Origin: Chaetorhynchus papuensis
Taxonomy: Eukaryota; Chordata; Aves; Passeriformes; Rhipiduridae
Length of the DNA: 64,000 nt
Assembly: GCA_013396525.1 (NCBI GenBank)
Contig: VWYX01000904.1
Coordinates: 124,001 to 188,000 of the forward strand
Reading direction: 5' to 3'
The translations under genes were made by a program, and so were the position numbers. The notes beneath the pieces are model-generated. The model saw only the letters and a list, made by a program, of their open reading frames with translations. It searched no databases and was not told the origin of the DNA. How positions within the stretch are numbered: the first letter of the stretch is position 1; every line of letters starts with the position of its first letter. Below, piece after piece: positions 12,503 through 23,206 of this stretch.

Positions 12503-12600
12503 GTCCTTTTTTGGCACTCAGTGTGAGTGCCCAAAGATTTAAAGACAGGTCTGACCAGAGTGTGTTAAAAGATTGTTACAAACATTCACTGTGTTGGTTT
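12503..12600 (+). mobile_element. ERV leader fragment with a decayed primer-binding site
   Basis: Directly after the LTR comes GTCCTTTT and then TGGCACTCAGTGTGAGTG (12512-12529). This aligns with the tRNA-Lys-type primer-binding site TGGCGCCCAACGTGGGGC at 12 of 18 positions, and four of the six mismatches are transitions, as expected for CpG decay. The following bases, including CAGGTCTGACCAGAGTGTGTT, look like the untranslated leader of the same family. No gag frame is recognisable and the 3' limit is uncertain. Confidence 0.65.
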
Positions 12601-15600
12601 CACAACTGCCAGTGGCTTTCCACTCCACTTTCCATCTACAACCGCCACCAATTCTAGCATTTTCGTTATTTACTCGTATTTTAATAAGATAATACTAGTA
12701 AGAATACATGAAATTCACATCAAGAATTTCTGTGCAAGTCCTCATTACAAGCAAATGTGCATTGCATCAATTGCAGTGTGGCATGAGGGGCATTTGGTTA
12801 ACTTCTGTCATCTCTTCTTTGCAGAAGAATAAACTTTCACAGTTCTATATGCGGCTGGTGTGCATCAGCATGGATTGACTGCATTCACCAGAGTGGACTT
12901 TTACCAGCCAAGGATGGAGGCCTGAATGTTTTCATGAAGTTTAATTGTTTCTTGATTAAATATTGACAAAATGGTACATCCATCATGACAGGCAGAAACC
13001 ATAAAGTGCCACAGAAAATTAAAGTACCTACTGTCATCGAAATGTGGTTGGAAGGCATTCACCCCACATAGCATAATTGACTTGAATGAGATTACACACC
13101 ATTGATTAGCAGAACTATATATTCAACAGGGAATTTTTGAAGTTATTTATTTTGTACATCCTTTCTAATTTATATTTACCAGCAAGGATAGGGCCAGTGA
13201 GGTGGAAGAAGGAGGGAGAGAAAGAGAGACTGAGGTAAGATTTTCTGTTGATGCTGTCTAACCTGAAGGTTCAACACCATACATGCACGTTATCACACAT
13301 TGTGCTGACTTACACTTCTGCTCCTGCATTTGGGCAGAGCAAGCAGAGATGTCTCTCTTTTGAAAAAGAGATTTTTTATTTGGTTTTGGTTTACAGAAAT
13401 TATATTAAAATTTATGCAGGTATCATTAAATAACCTGCATTGATTCTTGTTACTCTTGGCAAATTAAATAAAAACCCCCACCACCACTGATGAGAACTCA
13501 GATGGGAGAAAAGACCTGCAGCAGCTAATTTACTTCTGTAAATAATTTAGTTCTGCTGCATCCAAAAGTTACATTTGATTCATACCCATAAAACTGCCTC
13601 GTATCAAATCTTTTTTCCAAACTGCTCCCTAACTTCAGGCAGCCTGTGGAACAACACTCCAAAAGAGCAGCTCTATATGTGATTTAAGAGAAGACACAGA
13701 CTAATATTAGAACAGTAATAACCAACAGAAGTAAACATGCTAGGGTTTTGAAAGCCCATGTGCCTTGCCCTGCAGGCTCTCAGGCTCTCCATCCGACACT
13801 GCTCCTTCTGGCAGGTACTTTAAGGTCTGTTTGCTCTACCTGAAAATTGAACAAACCATAGCGAATACATTATTTCTTTACTTTCTGACATGGAGTTACT
13901 TTACCAGGGAAGAACTAAAAAGGTTCTTTGAAGTGTGCACTAGTCACTTACAACAGCAGAGCCTACAAAATGACTCCTACAGCTTTACATATTGTACAGA
14001 GGAGTGTAAATGGCATAATATTCCAAATGGGAAAAAAATGAACCTGCTGATGCATATATGACAATTTTTCCAGCTTTTGAGTGAAGATAGGTGCCTAAAT
14101 GGAAGTACCTGCCAGTAATCCATAGCTCCCATGGAACTCAGTAAGAAAGATATGTAATCAGGTTTTTTAGAAAATGTGGGGTTTTCTTTATTATCTAGCA
14201 TCTTGGCAAACTGTGTTGTTATTACCATTCAAGATTTTCAGGTCTGTATTTTTGGTATTCAGCAGGAACAGAGGTGGGAAGCCTTCAGTGAAATGTTCTG
14301 CAGTTACTAAAATTAATTTAGCACTCAATAAGTGGAACCATAGCCAAATGTTTGCATTTCAAATGAGGTTGCCATTCCACTCCTACAGCAGATGGAAATA
14401 AGCAGCTAAACTCAACCATCTACTTCATTTTAACTTACAGGTATCAGGAGACACCATGGATATGTATGAACAATGTGAACCAGCTCCACAAAACTGACAG
14501 TCACAACTGCCAACACCTGTGGAAACTGAGACCATTGAAGGCACAGGAATTGACTTCTGAGATGCAGAAAATGTGAAAATGTGAAGTTCCCACTTATATG
14601 AGGCATAACTGTGGCTCAGTCCCAGTAAAAAGCAGGCTGTAAAATACTTGACCTGTGATAACTGCAGTTAATCAAGGTGAAACAAGGAATAGAACAGAGC
14701 TGGCTGGTTCCTTGCTCTGCTGTTCTGCAGAAGGTGACACTCCTTGCTTCCACACTGCCTGCCTTTCCTTTGAACTTAATAGCCAAGATTTTAGGTGATG
14801 TTTCCTTTTCTGGATTGCAATAAAAGAGATAAAAGACCCAGCTTCACTTTTTCCTTAGGCAATTATGTTTACAAATATATGTCATAAAGTGGTCTTAATA
14901 GAAAAGATATAAAAGAATGAATCAAAGAAAAGAGATCCTAATGCAACATCTGTCACACCTTTTACAAGTGCTGAGATTTTACACAGCTGCCTTTAAAGTA
15001 TGATTCCATATGCACAAAGACATTTCAAGTGTACTGAAATAAAAGGTTTATCTTTTATTCAAATCTTAAAAACAGAATGCCTTTTTTAAAGATAACTCTG
15101 CATTTTTGATTAGTTAATTCTTAAAACATCAGCAAAAATATCAACCACCCTAAGTTGCATAATTTCCTGCATGTGAATATGGTGAAGCTTGACAGAAATC
15201 TCAGCTGGCACAGTGATGTGAATAACCATGACATTGCCACCTACCAATAAACTGATGGCTGAATTCCACAGTAGGAAACTGAGATTAAGCATGTAACCTC
15301 AAAGCCCAAAGGTACAGGAAGACAATCCTGAGTTTTGCATTAAATTTTTCAGCAACAGAAATTTATATTTATGGAGTATGCCTGAAATTAAATAAGCTCT
15401 TTTCTTATTTATCACGTACTAGAACATTTCAGTGACATCTTCTTCCAAATACTGTTCTAAGTTTTTTACATTTACACTTCACAGATGAACTGATTTTAAA
15501 ATCAGTGAATAATTGTTAAAATTCATAAAGGACTCTGCTCAGCTTGACCCATATGCTTTTCAGATTTAATCTCCCTGAACATTTGAGTTTCTTTGAATTT

Positions 15601-16059
15601 TACCATGAAAATGATTACAGAGCATGCATTTTTATGTCACAGTTTGCAGGCATTCATACAATATTAAATGTAGGGTATTATATGAATGAAAAGTACTATG
15701 TAAAATAACTGATAAAAAAAAAAGAAAAACGAGAGAAAATAATGGCAAGCATAGCTTTAAAAATTCAGCTCTGGCATCTCTTTGCCACAGACAGACAGAA
15801 AAATCACAGTGGCTGTTTTTACTTCCCTCGTATTCAGCCTAATGGCCACCAACGCCTGAGCAGAGGTGTCCTTGTCACCCTGCTGTGACCCTGAGGGACC
15901 ATGCAGGTCACACTGCCTGTGGCCAGGTTAAATAGTGCTTGCCTGTGCCCAGGGGAGAGAAGCCACAACCTGAGGGTGCTGAGTGATGAGTGAAAGATGG
16001 CAGCATTCTCTCAGTTGTCATCAAATGATGTTCCCAGACTTCATTACCTCCAGGGCCTG

Positions 16060-16666
16060 TGTGCCAGTTTGGCCAAATTTGGAGGAGAATACCCCTGAGG
16101 GAAGGCAGGTTGCCACCACCAGCCCCCCACCAGGTTCGGGAAAAAAAAGAAATTTTCCTTGGAGGAAAGTGAAAGAGACAGAAACTATTTATTTAACAAA
16201 CACACAGAAAAGGATAATAATGCTAAATAATATAATCTCTCGCTGTGGAGAGAAACCTGGAAAGATTTCAGAGTCCTTCCGCAGGCTATGATGTACCCTC
16301 CTCCTCAGAGCTGGGTCGGTGGGCCCCCCCTCCGGGGCCTCGGAAGGAAGTTCTCCTGGTGTGCTCTAATGTTGTGACACAGCCCCGAAGAGAAGGAGAA
16401 GAGGAAAAAAAACCAAAAGTCCCAGAAAAATTCTCTCTGGAGAAAAGAGCCGAAAGCTGGCTGGAAAGCAAGGTTGCTCCATCCACCTCTCGCTGCCGAG
16501 AACCCAGAGAGATCTGTCTGTGTCCTTGAGCAACTGTTTTGAAAAACTGGCTCAGTTTTTTTCCTTCCCTCTCTCAGGCTCAGTTTAAAGGCACAGAAAG
16601 GCACTAGAATTGATTTCTAGAGCAGATGAGAGGGGATACACATGTTCATAATGTCACCCCAGGACA
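16060..16666 (-). mobile_element. Endogenous retrovirus solo LTR, sense to NCKAP5
   Basis: Read on the minus strand, the segment starts TGTCCTGGGGTGACATTATG and ends CAAATTTGGCCAAACTGGCACA. It is thus TG...CA bounded and about 607 bp long. It contains an AATAAA signal (minus strand, 16193-16188) about 130 bp before its end, is richer in GC and CpG than the surrounding intron, and has no coding capacity. The flanks GCCTG and GGCTG may be a decayed target-site duplication (four of five bases). Other TG starts at 16656 or 16661 are possible. No primer site or internal retroviral sequence is seen on either side, so it appears to be a solo LTR. I do not recognise its family name. Confidence 0.72.
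16188..16193 (-). terminator. AATAAA poly(A) signal of the 16060-16666 LTR
   Basis: On the minus strand the context is GTTAAATAAATAGTTTCTGTCTCTTTC, a canonical hexamer followed by a T/C-rich stretch. It lies in the transcriptional sense of NCKAP5 and within one of its introns, so it could act as a cryptic intronic poly(A) site. Confidence 0.55.
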
Positions 16667-19071
16667 GGCTGTCAAGCCTCCCAGGCACGTAACAGCCAGA
16701 ATGGCCAGGTGGTGGCTTGGGAGGGAAGAATTCCTTGTGCCTCAGCCCAGGAGAAGTTCATTGCACTCACAACTAATTTGACTGCAGAGGCAAAATTACA
16801 ATCATGGCTGTAGTAGGCACTCACATGTTTTGGTGGCGCTTCAGCTGTGCCAGGTTCGGGTGTGATCACAGCCTTGTGTTCCCAGGAACAGCTCTGTTCC
16901 TCACTCCAGACCTGCCAGGTGCCCCTGAAGCAAAGTGGGGCTGCAGCACAGACAGATACCCAGCTGCTCCTAAAATACAACTGCTCCAAAAACACTGAAC
17001 AAGTTCTGAGAGCCGAACTAGGGAAGGTCTGAAGAGATTCTCACTTTCAAGAAGAGGGGCTGGTGTAAGATGAGTTATGAACAGAGCAAGCATCAGACTT
17101 AAAGCCTTAAAGAAAATAAATTTTTCAGTGGAAGTACTTTAAAATATTTAATTTTTTTTTTTAATCTTCATGGAAAGCACTTTATTTGCCTAAGATTTCC
17201 AGTAACAATCCCTGTCTGGAAAGGACTTTTTGGTTATTAACTAATTGAATTTCTGTCTCATCTCCTATACTCTTTATTGTTACTCTAAAAAAGAGGGTGA
17301 GAAAGTGTGATTTCTTGTGCAGCTCCACCAAAGGAATGTGCTCAGGTGGATGCTGACCTGGGACTCCTACAGAATTTGCAATTATTAAATATGGTTTTCT
17401 TGCCTCAGTCACTGGCAACAACTTCCTCGCCTCAGTGACCAGAAGGCATTAGGTCCAAGCTTGTGTCAGCTCAAACAATGCTGGTTATAGTGCCTCTGCC
17501 AAAGCATTGTGAAACAGAACACACACAAAAAAAGAACAAGATAAAAAATAGAACAGGGAAGCCCAACCCACAGGTAGTGAGAAGCACTTTCTCCTGAAAA
17601 AGTTGACACAATGGGAGAAGATGGATACAGCTGTGATAATACAGAAGAACTAAAAACAGACAACGTAATGTTGAAGATAATGAACTTCAGAGCATAGTTT
17701 GATGCAATTATATGATCTTTAGACTGAAACAGTGTGTGAAAAACAATCCTGGATCAGAAATCCATCACATCACTGTAAACAGCATAAAAGCGTGTTTTCT
17801 GTCCTTATAATCTGCATGGAGTGTTTTGCTGAAATGGACAGTTACAGCGCTTCACTCATTTCCAAAATTAATTATGTAAGCAGATTTTGTCCCAGACAAT
17901 CAGAAAATAATTTTAAGTCAGTCTCTGTAATTTAAAATGAAGTTAGCAATTACATGGTAATTTCATCCTTATCACCAAGATATCCATCCATGGTTCAAGC
18001 GTGCACTGAAAGAGTGACTCGGGCCAATGCAGACAAAGGCTCTGAGCCACAGAATGGGCAGAGCATGACCCCAAGGGTGTATCTGTAAATTCCCTGATAA
18101 AAATATGCCACAGTAGCAAAAGAGTGGATTTCCTGATAAAAATCTGCACTAAACTGGAAGTTTCTCATGCCAGAGCTGTATTGCTCGTGCCTCTAACACT
18201 TCAGCAAATGCTGATTAAAAATTCAAAAAGCTGGTGAGAAGACTGGAATTGTCATCTGCCCAGGGTGGTTTGCTTGCTCAGGCACTCTTTTCTCCAAGGT
18301 GCAGCTGGGGTTCCTCTTGTTTTGTTTGCATGTCAGCTAATTAATTATGCCACTACACATCTTTATTATGGAATGGGTAAATGATTTCTGCCAGGCAACT
18401 CTTCGAGCCGCTAGGAGTTTTAAAAATGCTTTAAACTCTTAGGCATGTTGAAGACCCTTATTGGGAGGAACAAGTGAGCATCAGTACATGTGTGGAGAAA
18501 GATCCATGCAACAGGAGATGGTAGACACTTCTGGAATTGTAGGTGTTGCTGGAGTGCTCAGACAGTAGATGAGGGGTGAATTAAAATCTAGCTGTAACAG
18601 GAAGCTCTGATCTAGCCAACAGCTACAAAAAAATCAGCATTAAAAGCTGTGTATGTAACCCTAAGGGGGAGATGAGGGGCTAAATCCTGGGGTTATGGAA
18701 CGTATCACGTGGGAAAGCTGCGGACTCCTGATGGGAGAAGCCACTGCCACACGTGTTCCTCCCACAGAAAAGGAGTGCACAGCACCTAACAGGCAAATTA
18801 TAATCTCCTCCTCCTCATGAAAGCAAACCAGTTCTATGTATTGGTCACAGGGACATCCACTTTTCCGTGAAGAGGGGTGGTCAAAACAGGATTTGCGGCA
18901 GAGGTCACAGAGAACAACACCTTTGACTGCCAGACACATGTTCTTGGAATTAATTAGAATGAGGTAATGCGAAAATTGCAGAGCAATGTCAACCTTCTAA
19001 GTGAGGGGGAGATTAATTTGTATTAATTTAATCATGGTAGCAGGTAGGAACAACCTTTTCATCTACCTTAC

Positions 19072-19140
19072 CTCATCGAGACATCTTTCATACTGCTCTC
19101 TCTGATTTTCATTTTCCAGAGCCAGCGCTGAATTCTCCGC
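19072..19140 (-). CDS. NCKAP5: NCKAP5 internal exon, 69 nt (coiled coil)
   Basis: Twenty-three codons, phase 0 at both ends, encode AENSALALENENQREQYERC followed by LDE. The acceptor is CCATTTTACTGTAG and the donor GAG|GTAAGG; both are good. The sequence matches the NCKAP5 coiled coil essentially residue for residue as I recall it, and it continues directly from LKALE in the previous exon. The pattern of Leu/Ala with Asn and Glu is typical of a parallel coiled coil. No in-frame stop or frameshift is present. The exon is symmetric, so its omission would remove 23 residues without breaking the frame. Confidence 0.96.
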
Positions 19141-20740
19141 CTACAGTAAAATGGAATAAATAAGTAAATATGTACATTTAGCTGAGGACATATTTCACCA
19201 CATGACAATTCATAAAAATTCCCAGGGGGCTTACTTATTCTACTACTTCAAGATCCAGAATAAAATGCACCATACCATTTATTTTGCTGCAGGTTGGTGC
19301 TTTGAGTAAAACCAGGAGTGACATTCATTTATGAGATTATTCACACCATGCATTACAATCCAGAGCCATATCCTAGCAGATATTCCACGGGTGTCCACCC
19401 TCTCATCTTGTCAGCTGCAATAGACTTGGCAATGAAACACGATAAAAGATACTGACATCTCTTCCTCTCCCTTTTCTGTTTAGAGGGGACTTGATACCTG
19501 CGAACCACTCAGATGCAAACAGAGGCAGCCGCTACCACAGGGAAACAAAAGCCAATCTTATGTAAACTTTTCCCTGTGGCAGCCCCTCATAAGCCTGGTT
19601 TCAGCAGTGGGGAACTCCAGGTCATTGTACAGCTCATTGGTGAATTACACCCTTTAACTGAAGCTGATAAATTTAATAGTTTTACTTACAAAAAAAAAAA
19701 ATCCTATTATTTTGAGAATGAGAGGTATTTTGCTACATCTAAATGCAATTTGGAAGACAGATTTTTTTTCTCTCACATATGTAATCTTAAATACGATAAA
19801 GTTGCCTGTATAGTAGGGCCTTTCATCTGTCTTTAATTTTCATCTTGCTCTTATTTCTGCATTGTGAAAACTTCAATATAGCACAATCTGGTAAGTAAAT
19901 CACAGTAAATCAAAGTATTTTTCTATATATGTCTGTATTACCTTTAGGAATTCTTACAGTATAGGAAAAAGAAAATTTTTAAAGTGTGATGAAGTTTCAT
20001 CAGAGCAAATTTCTACTATTCTTCTCTAAAAGGCTGAGAAACTAAAGCAATATATATATATAAACCTATGAGTTAAAAATGGCTCTAGAAATCTCTGTGC
20101 CTCCCATGCCCAACTTCACGTCACATAACCATAACACCAAAATCAATACATTCCCATAATTACAACTATTATGCAATCTACAGTACTTGCATTACTTTAA
20201 CCTTCTGTCAACCTGTAAAACTTAAACAAATGCTGCTTCAAAGAAATTGTGGTTACCAAAACAACAGTGATAAATATAGTTAACATTTGTAGTTTTAGAG
20301 GAAAATTAATGTAATGTGATGTATGGAAAGACTCTGTGGAAAGATGCACAGTTCCCCCTTCCTTGTTAAAAAAAGTCAATGAATCAACAAAATAAGAATC
20401 CCAAAGTCTGTTAAACTGACCCATTAATAAAAACTTCAATTCAGCTGAATCATAAAAGTAAGGCTAGGAAGCAAAAGCAAACATACACTATTATCCAGCA
20501 TCCTGAAAGAGATTGAAGAGAGAAAGTGTGGTAAGAAACAAGGGCATATAGAGTTTACTTATTTAAAAGTCTAAATAAGCAACTGTACGGAATCTGTGCT
20601 TTATCTCCAGGGTACAATTAAAGCCAGCAAAGGTGGTAGAATGCTCTGCATCATATTTTCCCAATGTCACCTATGAATGGGTTCAACATATGGCTATAAA
20701 AAGTCTATGGGCGATCCTGCAGAGAGCACTGTGAGGTGAG

Positions 20741-20831
20741 GCAGCAAAAAGTAGCAGATGCAGAAGTAGCAAAGTAGGAGAAGAAGCTGCAAAAAAAAGC
20801 AAAAGCTGCAGTAAGAAATCAGAAGCTGGAG
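20741..20831. repeat. Imperfect A/G-rich repeat with AGTAGC and AAGCTG units
   Basis: Units such as AGTAGCA, GAAGTAGC, AGAAGCTGC and AAAAGCTGCAG recur irregularly over about 90 bp. It looks like a decayed low-complexity array, and no coding meaning is apparent. Confidence 0.55.
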
Positions 20832-22974
20832 GGTAAATAGTCCTCCAGACTGAAGAGGCCATAGTTTGCTTTTACAGACGCATCTCGCAGATTGATTGAT
20901 AAAATAAAGAGATGTTCGTTACATAAAAATGTATTTCTGAGTTAAAGATTTTCAGATGTTTTCCCTAAGAATATTCCCCTAAAATGCCATCCAAAAGAAA
21001 TTCTTACTGTTTGGAAGCAATCACTAAAGGATTAGTCTGCACAGACTTTCACTCACAAAAATTGATATACTTATGGATTTAGTTTTTAATTTTCCTTTTC
21101 ATTAACATAAAAATATGTTCTATGATTTTATCCTAAAATAGTTTGGGCAGATTGCTTCCACAGAGAAATGTATAAAAGAACTACAGCACACACTTGTACT
21201 GGATGAAATACACAGTCCCATACTTCTCTTACTGCATGTTTTGGAATGCTGTAAAATGGAATGCTAAATCTTCTTGGATCTGTTCACTGAATCTCTGATT
21301 TCAGTGAGCTATTCCATTACAAACAGGCTACCAAAATTAGGAAATCTAAACTTGACAGTATTATAAATAAATGCTACATTTCAGCTCTTATCAACTCACA
21401 GTGGAAACATCTGTATAATAAAATCTATTCTTACACCACTGGTTTTTAAATTGTAGTGAAAGGATGTAATGCAGTCAGTGTTAGCTTGACTTTTGTGCTT
21501 CTTGATTGCCAAGCAAATCAAACCTATTTATTTGGCATTTTTGTAATGAGGACTAGACTAGAAGGGAACACTTGACTGACTTTGCTTTAGAATCTGTGCC
21601 AGTTCCCACAACATGGGAAAACCAGTACTTGATATACTAAATCACTCTACGTTGCAACCAAATACTTGATAATAATCCTCATTCCCCCGAAAGTATTCAT
21701 TTGGAAAATTTGTAGTAGCACTTATAGTCTCAAAACCCTGCCTCCTAATCCAAACCTTCATTTATTTAACAGAAATCACTGGGTTTTGATGTTATTGTAA
21801 GGCTGCTCAATTTTTGCTCCGAAGGAGCAGCCTGCCTCTCGTATTGTATATTCTGGGCATCCTTTGCCAGTTAAGCAAAGTACATCTCCTTTAGGGAAGC
21901 TGCTATTAAATCTATTTCCATTTTTATTTTCAGGCCACACTCAGAGAAAGCTAAGCTGCAGCAAGAAGCCCCTCTCGCTTGTCGCAGCTTGAAAGCTTTT
22001 GCACCCTTGCAGGCACGCAGGGGCAGTGACAGTTCTGACCCCCAGTGCAGCCACTAATCCCATCCATAACCTGGCAGGGGACCATGCAGGGAAAACAGAA
22101 CAAGCAACTGAGAGCCCTGAGAACAGCACTTTCTGAGACAGCCACTGATGTCTGTAGAGATTTCTAGTTTTAGGCACAGCTGTCCTCTAGGAATTTGTGT
22201 ATATTTCATGTTAGACATAGAAATGAACAATCGTTCTCTGTCCCTCAGCCCTGCTAACACTCAAAGTGATGCAGCCCAGCAGACACGGAGCTCTCAGCGC
22301 CTGCCACCAGCACCTCAGGCACACACATCTCTTCTGGGGGGGCCAGATCTCAAAGTACAGCAGCACTCAGTCAGCCAACAGTAGCTGTGGCATAATTTAC
22401 CACCAAATGAAACATCAGTACATTTTGGTTTTGGATCATTACAGATTCAAGGATCCTAAAATGTCGAAGCAGTTGTCCTTCCCAATTCCGATCTGGGAGA
22501 AAGGATTTTGCACAAGAGTCTCTCCGAGCATTGGAAAATTTAAAGATTTCAGTCATGACTTGGATAATGCTAAGCAGCCTCCAACTTCCTGGATTAGCGA
22601 CAACATTGTTCTGAACAGGGAGATTAGGTTTATGGAAAATCAGCTTGAAAGGCAAAACTTTAGACTATTTTAACAAAACAGAGGCTGTCTTGCATTGATA
22701 CCACTGCTAACATATAGTCCTTATGAGAGACCTTGCCTACTGATTTTAATTCCTTCCTCAGGATGAAAAACATAGCCTTGGTAATGATAAAAATTCTTTG
22801 GGTCAGCTAATAGCTTCCTCTCTCTTCCATAGATATTTTCTCCTCTGGGGCAGCTGTTAGCACAGCCTCAAAGTGAATAAAAGGCTACACACCTGATGCT
22901 TCAACAGACAATGCTCTGCACTTTTATAATGACATGAAATTAATTAAAACATTGACTTTTCTACAAGAACACAC

Positions 22975-23025
22975 GAATAAAAGAGAAGCATGAATAAAAG
23001 AGAAGCATGACTAAAAGAGAATAAT
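22975..23025. repeat. 17-bp tandem repeat, three copies
   Basis: GAATAAAAGAGAAGCAT occurs twice exactly (22975-22991, 22992-23008), followed by a diverged third copy beginning GACTAAAAGAGAA. Confidence 0.92.
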
Positions 23026-23141
23026 GTAGAAGATAGTTTTCCTTAACCACTGTAGAGATGAGACAAAACAAAAGGATGGGAGGGGGAAGAGAGAAGAAAG
23101 CAGGGAGCGTGACGCATTTTGCACTGAGGGAAGAGGAGATC

Positions 23142-23206
23142 ACAAAACCATAGACTGGTTTGGATCAGAAAGAACCTTTAAAGATCACCCAGTCATGGGC
23201 AGGAGA
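23142..23206 (-). mobile_element. CR1 LINE tail, short and truncated
   Basis: The plus strand reads AAACCATAGACTGGTTTGG, then AACCTTTAAAGATCACCCAG and CATGGGCAGG. This is the reverse complement of the CR1 3' end, so the element points left. Only about 65 bp remains, with a deletion before the ATGGGCAGG segment. Confidence 0.75.

Larger units (their letters stand above)
12015..19071 (-). other. NCKAP5 intron, 7,057 bp
   Basis: This intron separates the 69-nt and 39-nt exons. It carries an antisense LTR with a fragment of retroviral leader (12091 to about 12600) and a sense-oriented LTR (16060-16666). A GC-richer, CpG-bearing patch runs from about 15840 to 17000 around the second LTR. I see no other named element in the remainder. 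Confidence 0.85.

Noticed and set aside
12087..12506. GTCC flanking both sides of the 12091-12502 LTR as a target-site duplication
   Set aside because: The right-hand GTCC precedes a primer-site-like sequence and is better read as part of the retroviral leader.
16245..16529. 94-codon plus-strand frame and its opposite-strand partners
   Set aside because: They lie within the LTR at 16060-16666. LTRs are non-coding and GC-rich, which lengthens chance frames.
18661..18939. Cys-rich minus-strand frame (CDLCRKSCFDHP...CPCDQ) near the 69-nt exon
   Set aside because: The Cys/His spacing fits no zinc-finger class I recognise, there are no flanking splice sites in frame, and it ends in ordinary intron.
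22266..22673. 135-codon open frame on the plus strand, with a 94-codon frame opposite
   Set aside because: No family resemblance. Two overlapping frames on opposite strands point to chance.
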